A stretch of 64,000 nt of DNA from Roseateles_B sp041913905. Lineage in GTDB: Bacteria; Pseudomonadota; Gammaproteobacteria; Burkholderiales; Burkholderiaceae_C. Numbering within the stretch: position 1 is the stretch's first letter; each line of letters opens with the position of its first letter. A program made the translations under genes and the position numbers. The DNA is taken from NCBI GenBank assembly GCA_041913905.1, contig JAYSEK010000031.1:3729-67728 (forward strand), written 5' to 3'. The notes under the pieces are model-generated. The model was not told the origin of the DNA. It searched no databases and was given only the letters and a program-made list of their open reading frames with translations. Below, piece after piece: positions 55,232 to 63,890 of this stretch.

Positions 55232-56059
55232 TCAGGGCCGCCGGGCTTCGATGAAGGCCAGGATCGCGGCCACCATGTCGGCATCCTGCATCCAGAAGCC
55301 GTGGGGCGAGCGGCCTTCGCAGGCGTCCGGGCCGTGGACGGGCCCCGCGCCACCGGACATCAGCTGCGTCTGGGCCGAGGCACCGATGCGCTCGGCCACG
55401 CGGGCCTGGCCGCCGGGCGGCGAACGGGGGCAGCTGTCGTCCACATGGCCCAGCAGCAGCGTCGGCTGACGGATGCGCTCCAGCGGCAGGTCAAAGACGC
55501 TGTGGGCCACCCAGGCCTGGCGCCCCGCGCCGCCCACGCTCAACACGGAGCTGATCACCAGCCCATCCGGCGCCATGTCTCCCTGCAGCCGCGACGCCGC
55601 GTTGACCGCCGAGATGCTGCCCCGGCTGGTGCCCAGCAGCCAGACCTGCCATGCACCCCGCTCGCGCAGCCAGCGCACGACCCGCCCGATGTCCTCCGCA
55701 TGCGCCGGCTTGATGCGAAAGCCAGCCAGGCCGCCCTCGCCCTGGTAGTCGGCCGGTGCATCCAGGACGAGCACCTCGTAGCCTCTTTCCTGGAAAAAGG
55801 GACGCGCCCTCAACAGGCTGTTGCCCTTGAGCTGTGTGGGGCAGCCGGCGTCGTCCAAGGCCACGTGGCCATGCCCGCCTGCCAGAAGGACCAGGCTGAC
55901 GGGACGAGCCGGCTCGACGGGCGCGCTGACAGCAAAGGGCAAGACCTGGCCCTCGTGGCCGCTGATCTGGTGCAAATGGCCGCAGGCAGGCGCCGCAGCG
56001 GCCAGATGCGAGCAGGTCAGGCCCAGCAGTGCGACCGCCCCCCGCCATCCGCGTTTCAT
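55232..56059 (-). CDS. Secreted alpha/beta-hydrolase-like protein
   Basis: The product is 275 residues from ATG 56059 with a signal peptide (MKRGWRGAVALLGLTCSHLAAA). The alpha/beta-hydrolase core is visible: SLVLLAGGHGH (oxyanion-region loop), GYEVLVLDAPADY, VVRWLRERGAWQVWLLGTSRGSIS with nucleophile motif GTSRG, PTLLLGHVDDSCP for the acid, and a late histidine in GRSPHGFW. The substrate is unknown; a small ester or peptide is possible. It follows proC by 29 bp on the same strand and is probably co-transcribed, though no pathway link is evident. Confidence 0.85.
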   Translation of the reverse strand: MKRGWRGAVALLGLTCSHLAAAAPACGHLHQISGHEGQVLPFAVSAPVEPARPVSLVLLAGGHGHVALDDAGCPTQLKGNSLLRARPFFQERGYEVLVLDAPADYQGEGGLAGFRIKPAHAEDIGRVVRWLRERGAWQVWLLGTSRGSISAVNAASRLQGDMAPDGLVISSVLSVGGAGRQAWVAHSVFDLPLERIRQPTLLLGHVDDSCPRSPPGGQARVAERIGASAQTQLMSGGAGPVHGPDACEGRSPHGFWMQDADMVAAILAFIEARRP

Positions 56060-56088
56060 TTGCAAACCTCCCTGAGGCCGGCGGTGAG

Positions 56089-56952
56089 TCAGGATCCCGC
56101 AGCACCGTTCCCCTGCGCGCACCCTGGCTCCGCCGCTGGGGATGCTGCGAACTCATCCCCCAGCTCCCTCGCACGCCGCTGCGCCGCCTTGACGGCCTGC
56201 ACGATGGCCGGACCCACGCCCGCGGCCTGCATCGAGCTCAGCGCGGCGTAGGTGGTGCCGCCCTTGGAGGTCACACGCTCGCGCAGCACGGCGGGCGACT
56301 CGCTCGACTGCAGCGCCAACGCCGCCGCGCCTGCACAGGTGGCCAGGGCCAGCTCGCGGCCTTGCGCCTCGCTGAGCCCCATCTCCTGCGCGGCCTGCAT
56401 CATGGCCTCGACCACGTAGAAAAAGTAGGCCGGGCCGGAGCCGGACAGCGCCGTGACCGCATCCAGGTCGGACTCCTGGTCCACCCACAGCGTTCGGCCG
56501 GTGGGCGCCAGCACCTCCTCCACCTGGCGGCGGTCGGCCGCCGTCACGGCAGGCATTGCGAAGAGCCCCGCGATGCCCTGCCCGATCAGCGCCGGCGTGT
56601 TGGGCATGCTGCGCACCACGCGTTCGCTGCCGGTGGCACGGGCGATGGTGTCCGAGCGGATGCCCGCCATCACCGAGAGCTGCAGCGCCTGGCCCACCAG
56701 GCCGGCGCAGGGCGCGGCCGCCTCGCCAAACAGCTGCGGCTTGACCGCCCAGACCACCAGGCCCGCGCGGGCCAGCGAGGCCTCGGGCGCCGCCAGCGCC
56801 GTCAGGCCCAACTCGGCGGCCAGCTTCTGGCGCTGGGGTTCATAGGGCTCGACCACGATCAGCGAATCGGGCCGGCGGCCAGCGCGCAGCAGGCCGCCCA
56901 AGATGGCGCTGGCCATATTGCCGCCGCCGATGAAGGCCAAGGTGTTGTTCAT
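56089..56952 (-). CDS. proC: Pyrroline-5-carboxylate reductase
   Basis: The product is 287 residues, about 15-20 longer than typical ProC because of an Ala/Gly-rich tail. It reduces 1-pyrroline-5-carboxylate to proline with NAD(P)H. Signatures are the Rossmann motif FIGGGNMASAILGGLL, VWAVKPQL, VRSMPNTPALIGQGIAGLFA, TALSGSGPAYFFYVVEAM and the proline-synthesis C-terminal motif ESPAVLRERVTSKGGTTYAAL. It catalyses the reverse direction to the nearby putA pathway. Confidence 0.97.
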   Translation of the reverse strand: MNNTLAFIGGGNMASAILGGLLRAGRRPDSLIVVEPYEPQRQKLAAELGLTALAAPEASLARAGLVVWAVKPQLFGEAAAPCAGLVGQALQLSVMAGIRSDTIARATGSERVVRSMPNTPALIGQGIAGLFAMPAVTAADRRQVEEVLAPTGRTLWVDQESDLDAVTALSGSGPAYFFYVVEAMMQAAQEMGLSEAQGRELALATCAGAAALALQSSESPAVLRERVTSKGGTTYAALSSMQAAGVGPAIVQAVKAAQRRARELGDEFAASPAAEPGCAQGNGAAGS

Positions 56953-57121
56953 GGACGCTTGATCCGTTGAAGAGGGGGAAAACCGCCACGCGCAGCCAAG
57001 CCGGCGCGGGCCGATCGAGTGTACGGGCGGCCTGGTCCTCGATCGGGCCCCGTGCCGTCCCGGACTTGGCAGGCCAGGCTTGGACGCCTAAGCTCGCGTC
57101 CGGAGTGAGAAAGGAGACCAC

Positions 57122-57814
57122 ATGCAGACCACAAGCAGACAAGTCCAGCCGCCCATGGAGGCCCTGGCCCATTACCGGGAACTGCCCCCCGAGGAAATGA
57201 AGGCCCGCGCGCAGGCGCATTACGAGCAGCAGAAGCGCCGGCGCACGGTGCGCGACTTCGACAGCCGGCCGGTGCCCCGCGAGGTCATCGAGCACTGCCT
57301 GCTGGCCGCCGGCACTGCCCCCTCGGGCGCCAACCAGCAGCCCTGGCATTTTGCGGTGATCAGCGATCCGGCCTTGAAGCGACAGATCCGTGAGGCCGCC
57401 GAAGAGGAGGAGCGTGCTTTCTACAGCGGCCGCGCCCCGGAGGAATGGCTGCGCGCCCTGGCCCCGCTGGGCACGGACCCGAACAAGCCCTTCCTGGAAG
57501 AGGCACCGCTGCTGATCGCCATCTTTGCGCAAAAGTACGGCGTCGATGAGCAGGGCGAGCGCTTCAGCCACTACTACGTGCCGGAGTCCGTTGGCATCGC
57601 GACGGGCTTCCTGATCACGGCCCTGCACGAGGCCGGCCTGGCCACGCTGACGCACACGCCCAGCCCCATGGGTTTCTTGAACGGTCTGTGCCAGCGCCCC
57701 GACAACGAAAAGCCCGTGATTCTGCTGGTGGTGGGCTACCCCAAGCCCGGCTGTCAGGTGCCGGTGCATGGCGGCCTGAAGAAGCCGCTGGCGCAGATCA
57801 GCAGCTGGTTGTGA
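57122..57814 (+). CDS. Nitroreductase-family FMN protein (iodotyrosine deiodinase-like subgroup)
   Basis: The product is 230 residues. Nitroreductase features are RRTVRDFDSRPVPREVIEHCLLAAGTAPSGANQQPWHFAVI, the FMN-binding Arg-rich start and the SGANQQPWH loop, then SVGIATGFLITALHEAGLATLTHTPSPMGFL. The early helix with YRELPPEEM and the lid sequence place it near the iodotyrosine deiodinase/BluB-like branch. The physiological substrate is unknown. It is convergent with putA, separated by a strong stem-loop. Confidence 0.92.
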   Translation: MQTTSRQVQPPMEALAHYRELPPEEMKARAQAHYEQQKRRRTVRDFDSRPVPREVIEHCLLAAGTAPSGANQQPWHFAVISDPALKRQIREAAEEEERAFYSGRAPEEWLRALAPLGTDPNKPFLEEAPLLIAIFAQKYGVDEQGERFSHYYVPESVGIATGFLITALHEAGLATLTHTPSPMGFLNGLCQRPDNEKPVILLVVGYPKPGCQVPVHGGLKKPLAQISSWL

Positions 57815-57816
57815 CC

Positions 57817-57841
57817 GGCCTCCGGGCGAACCCCGGAGGCC
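57817..57841. terminator. Bidirectional stem-loop between nitroreductase gene and putA
   Basis: GGCCTCCGGG and CCCGGAGGCC form a perfect 10-bp stem with a CGAAC loop, 2 bp after the nitroreductase stop. There is no T tract on either side. Confidence 0.65.
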
Positions 57842-57861
57842 TGGCCTGAGGTGGCCTGAGG
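57842..57861. repeat. 10-bp direct repeat after putA
   Basis: TGGCCTGAGG occurs twice in tandem between the terminator stem and the putA stop codon. Confidence 0.85.
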
Positions 57862-57862
57862 C

Positions 57863-60800
57863 TCAGTGCATGCCCGCCAGCAGCGCCGCGTTGCCGCCAG
57901 CGGCGGCGGTGTTGATGGTCAGCGTCTGCTCGGCGGCGAAGCGGTATTGCTGGCGCGGGTTGGCGGCATCGGCCGCGGTGATCAGCGGCAGGATGGCGCC
58001 CGAACGCTGGGCCAGGCGGCGCAGCACGGCGCGTGCCAGGGCGGCATCGTTGGCCGCCACCACCACGCCGGCCAGGGCGGGCGCACCCAAGAGAGCCTGC
58101 GTCATGTCCAAGGGCAGCACGGCCACGGCGGTACCGGGCACGCCCGCCTGAACCAGGCGCTGGCGCAGGGCCTCGCAGCGGCCGTTGCCCACCAGGGCGA
58201 CGGCATTGCCAGCCGCCAGGGCGCCGCCCAGGGCCGCAGCGATCTGGGCGTCGTCCGCGCCTTCGCTGAGCACCGCGAACACGCCGCGGCCGTGCAGGCG
58301 CAGCTCGTTGCTTTCACCGGTAGGGCCGGGCAGCACCTGGTCCTGCAGGCCGTGTTCGGCCTGCTGGGCATGGGCGCGCAGCACCGCGGCCACCGGGGCA
58401 TCGGCACCGTCCGCAGCGCGGCGCAGCACGGCCACGCGCTGGGTCAGCTCGACCGAGGCCCAGGTCGCCTGCGCAGCCTGCAGGCTCGCCAGACGGCTGC
58501 TGAGCTGGCCGGCGTCGGCCATGCCGGCGATCTGCCCGCCCGCCACGATGGGCGCCGCGCCGGCCTCGGCGCAGAAGCGATGCAGGTAATGCCGGCCGCC
58601 CGCCTTGGGACCGGTGCCCGACATGCCTTCACCACCGAAAGGCTGCACGCCCACCACCGCGCCGATGATGTTGCGGTTGACGTAGACATTGCCGACCCGG
58701 GCCTTCTGAGCCAGGCGCAGGGCGCGGCTGTCGATGCGGGTCTGGATGCCCATGGTCAGGCCATAGCCCAGGGCGTTGATCTGCTCCAGCACGGCGTCGA
58801 CCTCGCCGTTCCAGCGCAGCACGTGCAGCACCGGGCCGAAGATCTCCTGGCCCAGGTCCGAGACCTTGGCGATCTCGAAGGCCACCGGGCGGATCAGGCG
58901 CGGCAGGCTGTCATGCACCGGGGCCTCGGCGATCAGCCGCGCCTCGCGCTTGAGGCGCTCCACATGGCGAGCGATGTTGGTGAAGGCCTCGTCGTCGATG
59001 ACCGGGCCGACATCCGTGGCCAGCTCCGCCGGATGGCCCACCCACAGCTCCTGCACCGCGCCCTTGATCATCTCGATCACGCCGTCGGCAATGCTTTCGT
59101 GCACGCAGAGCAGGCGCAGGGCCGAGCAGCGCTGGCCGGCCGAGCGGAAGGCGCTCTGCACCACGGCATCGACCACCTGCTCGGGCAGCGCGGTGGAGTC
59201 CACCAGCATGGCGTTCAGGCCGCCGGTCTCGGCAATCAGCGGGACGATCTCGCTGCCTTCCTTGGCCGCCAGGGTCTTGTTGATGATCTGGGCGACGGCG
59301 GTGGAGCCGGTGAAGCACACGCCCGCGGTCAGCGGATGCGCCACCAGGCCGGCGCCGACGGTCTCGCCCGCGCCATGCAGCAGCACCAGGGCGTCCGCGG
59401 GCACACCGGCCTCGTGCAGCAGCTCGACGGCCTTCAGCGCCACATAGGGCGTCTGCTCGGCGGGCTTGGCGGCCACGGTATTGCCCGTCACCAGCGCGGC
59501 GACGACCTGACCGGCAAAGATGGCCAGCGGGAAGTTCCAGGGTGAGATGCAGACGAAGACGCCTCGCCCCTGCATCTGCGGCGCCTGGGCTTCGGCCTCG
59601 TCGGCGTAATAGCGCATGAAGTCCACCGCCTCGCGCACCTCGGCCACGCAGTCGCCCTGGGTCTTGAAGGCTTCCTTGACCAGCAGCGCGCAGAACTCGG
59701 GCAGGCGGGCTTCCAGCGCATCGGCGGCACGGCGCAGGATGGCCGCGCGCTGGGCCACGGGCGTGGCGTTCCAGCGCCCAAAGCCGGTCTGCAGGCGTTC
59801 CATGGCAGCGCCGATTTCCACAGCGGTGGCTTCGGCCACCGGACCCACCACGGTCTTCTCCAGCGCGGCCAGCAGAGGCTCGCGCTGAGCGGGAGCGGTC
59901 AGGTCGACGCCCTTGGAATTGGCGCGGCCGCGGCCGTTCTCGTCCAGGTACAGGTCCAGGGGCATGGGCAGCGCGCTGCGGTCCTGGAGCTGCGCCAGCG
60001 GCGAGCCCAGCAGCTCGTGCACATTGACGGTGGGATCGGCCAGCTGGTGGACGAAGGAGCTGTTGGCGCCGTTTTCCAGCAGGCGACGCACCAGGTAGGC
60101 CAGCAGGTCGCGGTGCTCGCCCACAGGAGCGTAGACGCGGCAGGGGATGCTGCCGTCCTTGAGCACCTCGCGGTAGACACCCTCGCCCATGCCGTGCAGG
60201 CGCTGCATCTCGAACTTGGCGCCGGCCTTGCGCGCCATCTGCACGATGGCGGCGATGGTGCCGGCGTTGTGGCTGGCGAACTGCGGATAGATCACGTCGG
60301 CATGCTGGATCAGCGCCTGGGCGCAGGCCAGGTAGCTGACGTCGGTGTGCTGCTTGTGCGTGAAGACGGGATAGGCGACCAGGCCGTTCTCCTGGGCTCG
60401 CTTGATCTCGCCGTCCCAGTACGCGCCCTTGACCAGGCGCACCATGAACTTCAGTCCATGCTTGCGGGCGATGGCGGCCACCTCGTTGACCACGGCCAGC
60501 GCGCGGGTCTGGTAGGCCTGCACGGCCAGGCCGAAGCCGCGCCACTGCGGGAAATGCGCGGCGATGCGGGCGGCCAGCGCGTCCAGCACGTCCAGCGACA
60601 GCTCCAGGCGGTCGACCTCCTCGGCGTCGATGGTGAGGTTGATATTGGCCTGCGCGGCCTTCTCGATCAGCACCCAGACACGCGGCAGCAGCTCGGCGAA
60701 CACGCGCTCGCGCTGCAGCACCTCGTAGCGCGAGAACAGGGCGCTGAGCTTGATGGAGATGCCGTCCGAGCCCTCCGGCGACTCGGCCTTGCGACCGCCG

Positions 60801-61462
60801 GCGATGGCCTCGATGGCGTTCACGTAAGCCGCGTGGTAGCGGCGGGCGTCGGCCTCGGTGCGGGCGCCTTCGCCCAGCATGTCGTAGCTGAAGCGCAGCT
60901 GGGACTGCACGCGGCGGGCGTCGTCCGCCTCCTTCATCGCTTCCTGGATGTTGCGGCCCAGCACGAACTGGCGGCCCAGCAGCTGGATGGCGCGCACGGT
61001 GGCCGCAACCACGGTCTGCGCGCCCAGGCGGGTCAGCAGGCCGCCCTGCCCTTCAGCCTCGGGCAGGAATTTCTTGGACAGGGAAATGGCCGTGGCCGAC
61101 AGGCTGGCCAGCATCTTGTGCGGGCCGTCGGAAGCGCCATCGAAGCTGCCGCGGCCCAGCTGGTCGGCCGTCAGCGCGATGGCGGTGGGCGCGTCGGGCA
61201 CGCGCAGCAGCGCTTCGGCCAGGCGCATCAGAGCCAGGCCCTCGCTGCTGGTGATGGGGTACTCGCGCAGCAGCGACTCCATGGCCCAGAAGGGCGCCGG
61301 GTTGTTGCGCACCTGGTCCACCCAGGGGCTGGCGGCGGCGATCACCGCGTCCCAGTCCAGGCCCTGCCCCAGGCTGGCCGCCAGGGCCTTCACCACCGGA
61401 ATTTCCTCGCGGTACGGGTCCGGCAGGCGGACTTGTTCGGGCAGAAGAGTGAAGGCGGCCAT
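57863..61462 (-). CDS. putA: Bifunctional proline dehydrogenase/pyrroline-5-carboxylate dehydrogenase
   Basis: The product is 1199 residues. PutA oxidises proline to glutamate in two steps. The FAD proline dehydrogenase barrel spans about residues 150-500 (SIKLSALFSRYEV, NLTIDAEEVDRLELSLDVLDAL, MVRLVKGAYWDGEIKRAQ, FEMQRLHGMGEGVY, CRVYAPVG). The aldehyde dehydrogenase domain (about 520-1000) has FVCISPWNFPLAIFAGQV, VCFTGSTAVAQ, LIAETGGLNAM and the catalytic cysteine Cys779 in SAGQRCSALR. A further C-terminal domain resembles an inactive ALDH-like module. There is no N-terminal ribbon-helix-helix, so it does not self-regulate; the divergent Lrp-type gene is the likely regulator. Confidence 0.97.
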   Translation of the reverse strand: MAAFTLLPEQVRLPDPYREEIPVVKALAASLGQGLDWDAVIAAASPWVDQVRNNPAPFWAMESLLREYPITSSEGLALMRLAEALLRVPDAPTAIALTADQLGRGSFDGASDGPHKMLASLSATAISLSKKFLPEAEGQGGLLTRLGAQTVVAATVRAIQLLGRQFVLGRNIQEAMKEADDARRVQSQLRFSYDMLGEGARTEADARRYHAAYVNAIEAIAGGRKAESPEGSDGISIKLSALFSRYEVLQRERVFAELLPRVWVLIEKAAQANINLTIDAEEVDRLELSLDVLDALAARIAAHFPQWRGFGLAVQAYQTRALAVVNEVAAIARKHGLKFMVRLVKGAYWDGEIKRAQENGLVAYPVFTHKQHTDVSYLACAQALIQHADVIYPQFASHNAGTIAAIVQMARKAGAKFEMQRLHGMGEGVYREVLKDGSIPCRVYAPVGEHRDLLAYLVRRLLENGANSSFVHQLADPTVNVHELLGSPLAQLQDRSALPMPLDLYLDENGRGRANSKGVDLTAPAQREPLLAALEKTVVGPVAEATAVEIGAAMERLQTGFGRWNATPVAQRAAILRRAADALEARLPEFCALLVKEAFKTQGDCVAEVREAVDFMRYYADEAEAQAPQMQGRGVFVCISPWNFPLAIFAGQVVAALVTGNTVAAKPAEQTPYVALKAVELLHEAGVPADALVLLHGAGETVGAGLVAHPLTAGVCFTGSTAVAQIINKTLAAKEGSEIVPLIAETGGLNAMLVDSTALPEQVVDAVVQSAFRSAGQRCSALRLLCVHESIADGVIEMIKGAVQELWVGHPAELATDVGPVIDDEAFTNIARHVERLKREARLIAEAPVHDSLPRLIRPVAFEIAKVSDLGQEIFGPVLHVLRWNGEVDAVLEQINALGYGLTMGIQTRIDSRALRLAQKARVGNVYVNRNIIGAVVGVQPFGGEGMSGTGPKAGGRHYLHRFCAEAGAAPIVAGGQIAGMADAGQLSSRLASLQAAQATWASVELTQRVAVLRRAADGADAPVAAVLRAHAQQAEHGLQDQVLPGPTGESNELRLHGRGVFAVLSEGADDAQIAAALGGALAAGNAVALVGNGRCEALRQRLVQAGVPGTAVAVLPLDMTQALLGAPALAGVVVAANDAALARAVLRRLAQRSGAILPLITAADAANPRQQYRFAAEQTLTINTAAAGGNAALLAGMH

Positions 61463-61522
61463 GGAGATCCCCTTTTGAACGCTGTCGAATTAGTGAAAGC
61501 ATGAACTTTATGCAGGATGATG

Positions 61523-61537
61523 CTGAATTAAATTCAG
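61523..61537. promoter_or_regulatory. Palindromic operator candidate between putA and the Lrp-type regulator
   Basis: CTGAATTAAATTCAG is a perfect 15-bp palindrome in an AT-rich stretch, 60 bp upstream of the putA start codon and 30 bp before the regulator ATG. Its form fits Lrp-family sites (AT-rich centre, CTG/CAG ends). Confidence 0.65.
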
Positions 61538-61567
61538 AACATCAGCCGCTCAGCAGTGAGAAATCCA

Positions 61568-62041
61568 ATGGCGCACACCGATTCGGGGCTCGACACCATC
61601 GACGCAAGGATTCTGCGCGTATTGCAGCAGGACGGGCGCATTTCCAACCTGAAGCTGGCCGAAGCCGTGCATCTCTCACCCACGGCCGTGCTGGAGCGGG
61701 TCAAGCGCCTGACCCGCGAGGGCTACATCCTGGGTTACGAGGCGCGGCTGAATCCGGCCAAGCTGGGTGCCGCCATGATGGTCTTCATCGAGATCCTGCT
61801 GGACCGCACGGTGCAGGACGTGATGGACAACTTCAAGGCCGCCGTCCAGGCCCGGCCCGAGATCCTGGAATGCCATCTGGTGGCCGGCGGCTTCGACTAC
61901 CTGCTCAAGACCCGCGTCTCGGACATGAGCGCCTACCGCGAGTTCATCGGCAGCGTGATCTGGACGCTGCCCGGCGTGCGCGAGACCCGCACTTACGCCG
62001 TGATGGAAGAAGTGAAGAACAGCACGGCGCTGCCGATCTAA
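61568..62041 (+). CDS. Lrp/AsnC-family regulator, probable putA activator
   Basis: The product is 157 residues (ATG 61568; a GTG at 61556 would add four). An N-terminal helix-turn-helix (DARILRVLQQDGRISNLKLAEAVHLSPTAVLERVKRLTREGYI) is followed by the RAM ligand domain (MVFIEILLDRTVQDVMDNFKAAV...ILECHLVAGGFDYLLKTRVSDMSAYREFI). Divergent Lrp-type genes next to putA (PutR/BkdR style) normally activate proline catabolism with proline as effector. That role fits here because putA lacks its own DNA-binding domain. Confidence 0.93.
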   Translation: MAHTDSGLDTIDARILRVLQQDGRISNLKLAEAVHLSPTAVLERVKRLTREGYILGYEARLNPAKLGAAMMVFIEILLDRTVQDVMDNFKAAVQARPEILECHLVAGGFDYLLKTRVSDMSAYREFIGSVIWTLPGVRETRTYAVMEEVKNSTALPI

Positions 62042-62145
62042 CGGATGCGGGTCGGGCCGCCGGCCCACAAGCGCTGCGCGGATGGCTATGCTGGCAGTAT
62101 TCGGGGAGCCCTGCTCGCCGGCCGCGGGCACAGGAGACGCAACAC

Positions 62146-63000
62146 ATGCCTTGGAATGGCGCAGGAACCGCCTGCCGGTGGCACCGGGCCTCGTTCATGG
62201 TCATGGGGCTGCTCGCTGCCCTGTCCCCGTCCCCTGCGGCAGCCGCGGCACAAGGCAGCGATCCCGCCGACCCCACCGTGCTGCAGTTGTGCGCCGAGGA
62301 CGAGGACTCCTACCCCTGGCTCCTGCGCGACCGCAGCGGCCTGAACATGCTGATGATGCGCCTGCTGGGCCAGCGGCTGGGCCTGCGCCTGGAGGTCACG
62401 CTGCTGCCTTGGCGGCGCTGCCTGCTGTCGCTGCAGGAGGGCAGCGTGGACGGCGCCTTCAAGGCCAGCTTCCAGCCGGAGCGCCTGAAGATCGGCCGCT
62501 ATCCCATGCGTGGCGACCAGGTCGACGTGGATCGCGCCATGCTGGAGGAGAGCTACCACCTCTACCGCCTCAAGGGCAGCGCCGTGAACTGGAATGGCCG
62601 TCAGATCGAGCAGCTGGACGGTGCCGTGGGCGCGCAGGCGGGCTTCTCCATCGTGGCCTGGCTGCGGCAGCAGCAGTTGCCCGTCGAGGCCTCCGCCAAG
62701 GCGCCCGATGCCATCTTCGCCATGCTTCAGCGAGGTCGCCTGGGCGCCGCTGCCCTGCAGACCAGCCAGGGCGACTACGCCCTCAGCCGCAATCCCCAGT
62801 TCGCCGCGCTGATCGAGCGCCAAGGCCCGCCCCTGGTGAGCAAGCCCTACTACCTGATGCTCTCGCATGCCTTCGTCAAACGCTCGCCCGTGCTGGCGGA
62901 GCGGATCTGGGACGGCGTGGCGGCGGTGCGGGAGTCGGCGGAATACCGGCAGGCCTTGCAGCTGGCGCTGAGCGGCGGCAGCGGCAGCTCCTCACCCTGA
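62146..63000 (+). CDS. Orphan periplasmic solute-binding protein (family 3-like)
   Basis: The product is 284 residues from ATG 62146, with AGGAGA upstream and a signal peptide ending SPAAAAA. The mature domain begins LQLCAEDEDSYPWLLRD, then LNMLMMRLLGQRLGLRLEVTLLPWRRCLLSLQEGSVDGAFKASFQPER, a second lobe with VGAQAGFSIVAWL and LQRGRLGAAALQ, and a closing segment VLAERIWDGVAAVRESAEYRQALQ. It has no permease neighbours. It lies 104 bp after the Lrp-type gene. It shares LLPWxRCL with the protein at 53640. Confidence 0.87.
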   Translation: MPWNGAGTACRWHRASFMVMGLLAALSPSPAAAAAQGSDPADPTVLQLCAEDEDSYPWLLRDRSGLNMLMMRLLGQRLGLRLEVTLLPWRRCLLSLQEGSVDGAFKASFQPERLKIGRYPMRGDQVDVDRAMLEESYHLYRLKGSAVNWNGRQIEQLDGAVGAQAGFSIVAWLRQQQLPVEASAKAPDAIFAMLQRGRLGAAALQTSQGDYALSRNPQFAALIERQGPPLVSKPYYLMLSHAFVKRSPVLAERIWDGVAAVRESAEYRQALQLALSGGSGSSSP

Positions 63001-63554
63001 GGGAGGCTGTCCGGGCCAACAGCCCTGGCGCCACTCCCCAAATCGCCCGACCGAACGCCTGCGCTTCACCTCAGTTGGCGATGCGAAGCGGTCAACTAAC
63101 GCACAAACTGCGCAGCCCAAGGACTCACAGAGGACTGCCATGCAGCAAAGCGCCGTTGATGAACCGACCGCACCCGATCAAGCGCCACTGCCGCAGGAGT
63201 GCGGCTGGTTCGCGTCCAGCATGGAGCTGAGAGCGGGCCTGGAGGTGAAGGAGCTGAGTACGGGGCGCCGTCGCCGCTGTCGAGCCCCCATCACGGAGCC
63301 TGCTCGACCCGAGGGGCACGGTGGGTGAGCAGCGCCGTCGGCCGCCTTTTCACCATCGGCAGCGTGGGCGCCGTGGCTGCAGTTGCAGGCGCGGTTGCTG
63401 CGGCTCGAAGCACGGTGCCGGCATGAGGCACGGCGTCCAGCACCTGTCGCCGCTCACCTCCCCAGGGACGAGACCGCTTATATGGGCGCCTGAAATTCAA
63501 TATCTGCTGATCGAGCGCCTTGCGCAGATCCCCTGCTGAGGAAGGACAGTAGGA
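63001..63554. other. 554-bp gene-poor region
   Basis: Apart from one possible small gene (63140-63328), I find no convincing coding sequence, RNA gene or repeat. Several short overlapping open frames exist on both strands without start-site support. Base composition begins to fall towards AT after about 63480. Confidence 0.55.
63140..63328 (+). CDS. Possible 62-residue protein, unknown
   Basis: An ATG at 63140 follows a GAGGA site by 5 bp. The product starts MQQSAVDEPTAPDQAP and contains ECGWFASSMELRAGLEVKEL, which looks like a real short structured motif rather than random translation. The last 20 residues are Arg/Pro-rich and may be read-through beyond a conserved core. There is no signal peptide or membrane helix. 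It could be a small regulatory protein or a modified-peptide precursor, but nothing nearby supports either. Confidence 0.4.
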   Translation: MQQSAVDEPTAPDQAPLPQECGWFASSMELRAGLEVKELSTGRRRRCRAPITEPARPEGHGG

Positions 63555-63890
63555 TTAAGGTTTACGCTGCTGATGTGCTACACGCGCGAGCGCTTCGTCC
63601 AAAGCTCTCGCCTTGGCTTTATATGCCTCGTCACTGGGTTCCTCGTATCCTTTCGGATAAAGGAATACGCCGTGCTCATCGACATTGAAACCTCGTTGAT
63701 TTTGAGCCGATGCTTCAATATGCTGTTTCTTCCAGCGGGCGTCCAAAGTACTGCTAAACAGTATCTGAGTTTGCTCCACGGCATCACGCAATGCGGGCTG
63801 CCGAACCGCGCGCTGCAATGCAAACGCATAGAGCTTCAACTCTTCGTCGCCAATACCGTACTCGGTGGACCGCATGAGAAGGTCTGCCAT
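63555..63890 (-). CDS. Small soluble protein of unknown function in lower-GC DNA
   Basis: The product is 111 residues. I use the ATG at 63890 because AAGGAG lies 11 bp upstream; a TTG three codons earlier would be too close to that site. The protein is helical and charged (EELKLYAFALQRAVRQ, ALRDAVEQTQIL, DEAYKAKARALDEALARVAHQ) with a central NVDEHGVFLYPKGYEEPSDE segment. There is no membrane or export signal. Codon usage is visibly less GC-rich than in the rest of the window, which suggests transfer. An open frame on the same strand may end just before it (TGA inside the leader), so it may be the second gene of an operon entering from beyond the edge. Family not recognised. Confidence 0.65.
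   Translation of the reverse strand: MADLLMRSTEYGIGDEELKLYAFALQRAVRQPALRDAVEQTQILFSSTLDARWKKQHIEASAQNQRGFNVDEHGVFLYPKGYEEPSDEAYKAKARALDEALARVAHQQRKP

Noticed and set aside
57866..59545. Open frame antisense to the aldehyde dehydrogenase half of putA
   Set aside because: Shadow frame; the sense product has catalytic motifs and full-length similarity.
63085..63120. Integron attC-like or insertion-sequence end
   Set aside because: There are short GTTAG/CTAAC-like bits only; no paired core sites, integrase or terminal inverted repeats are visible.
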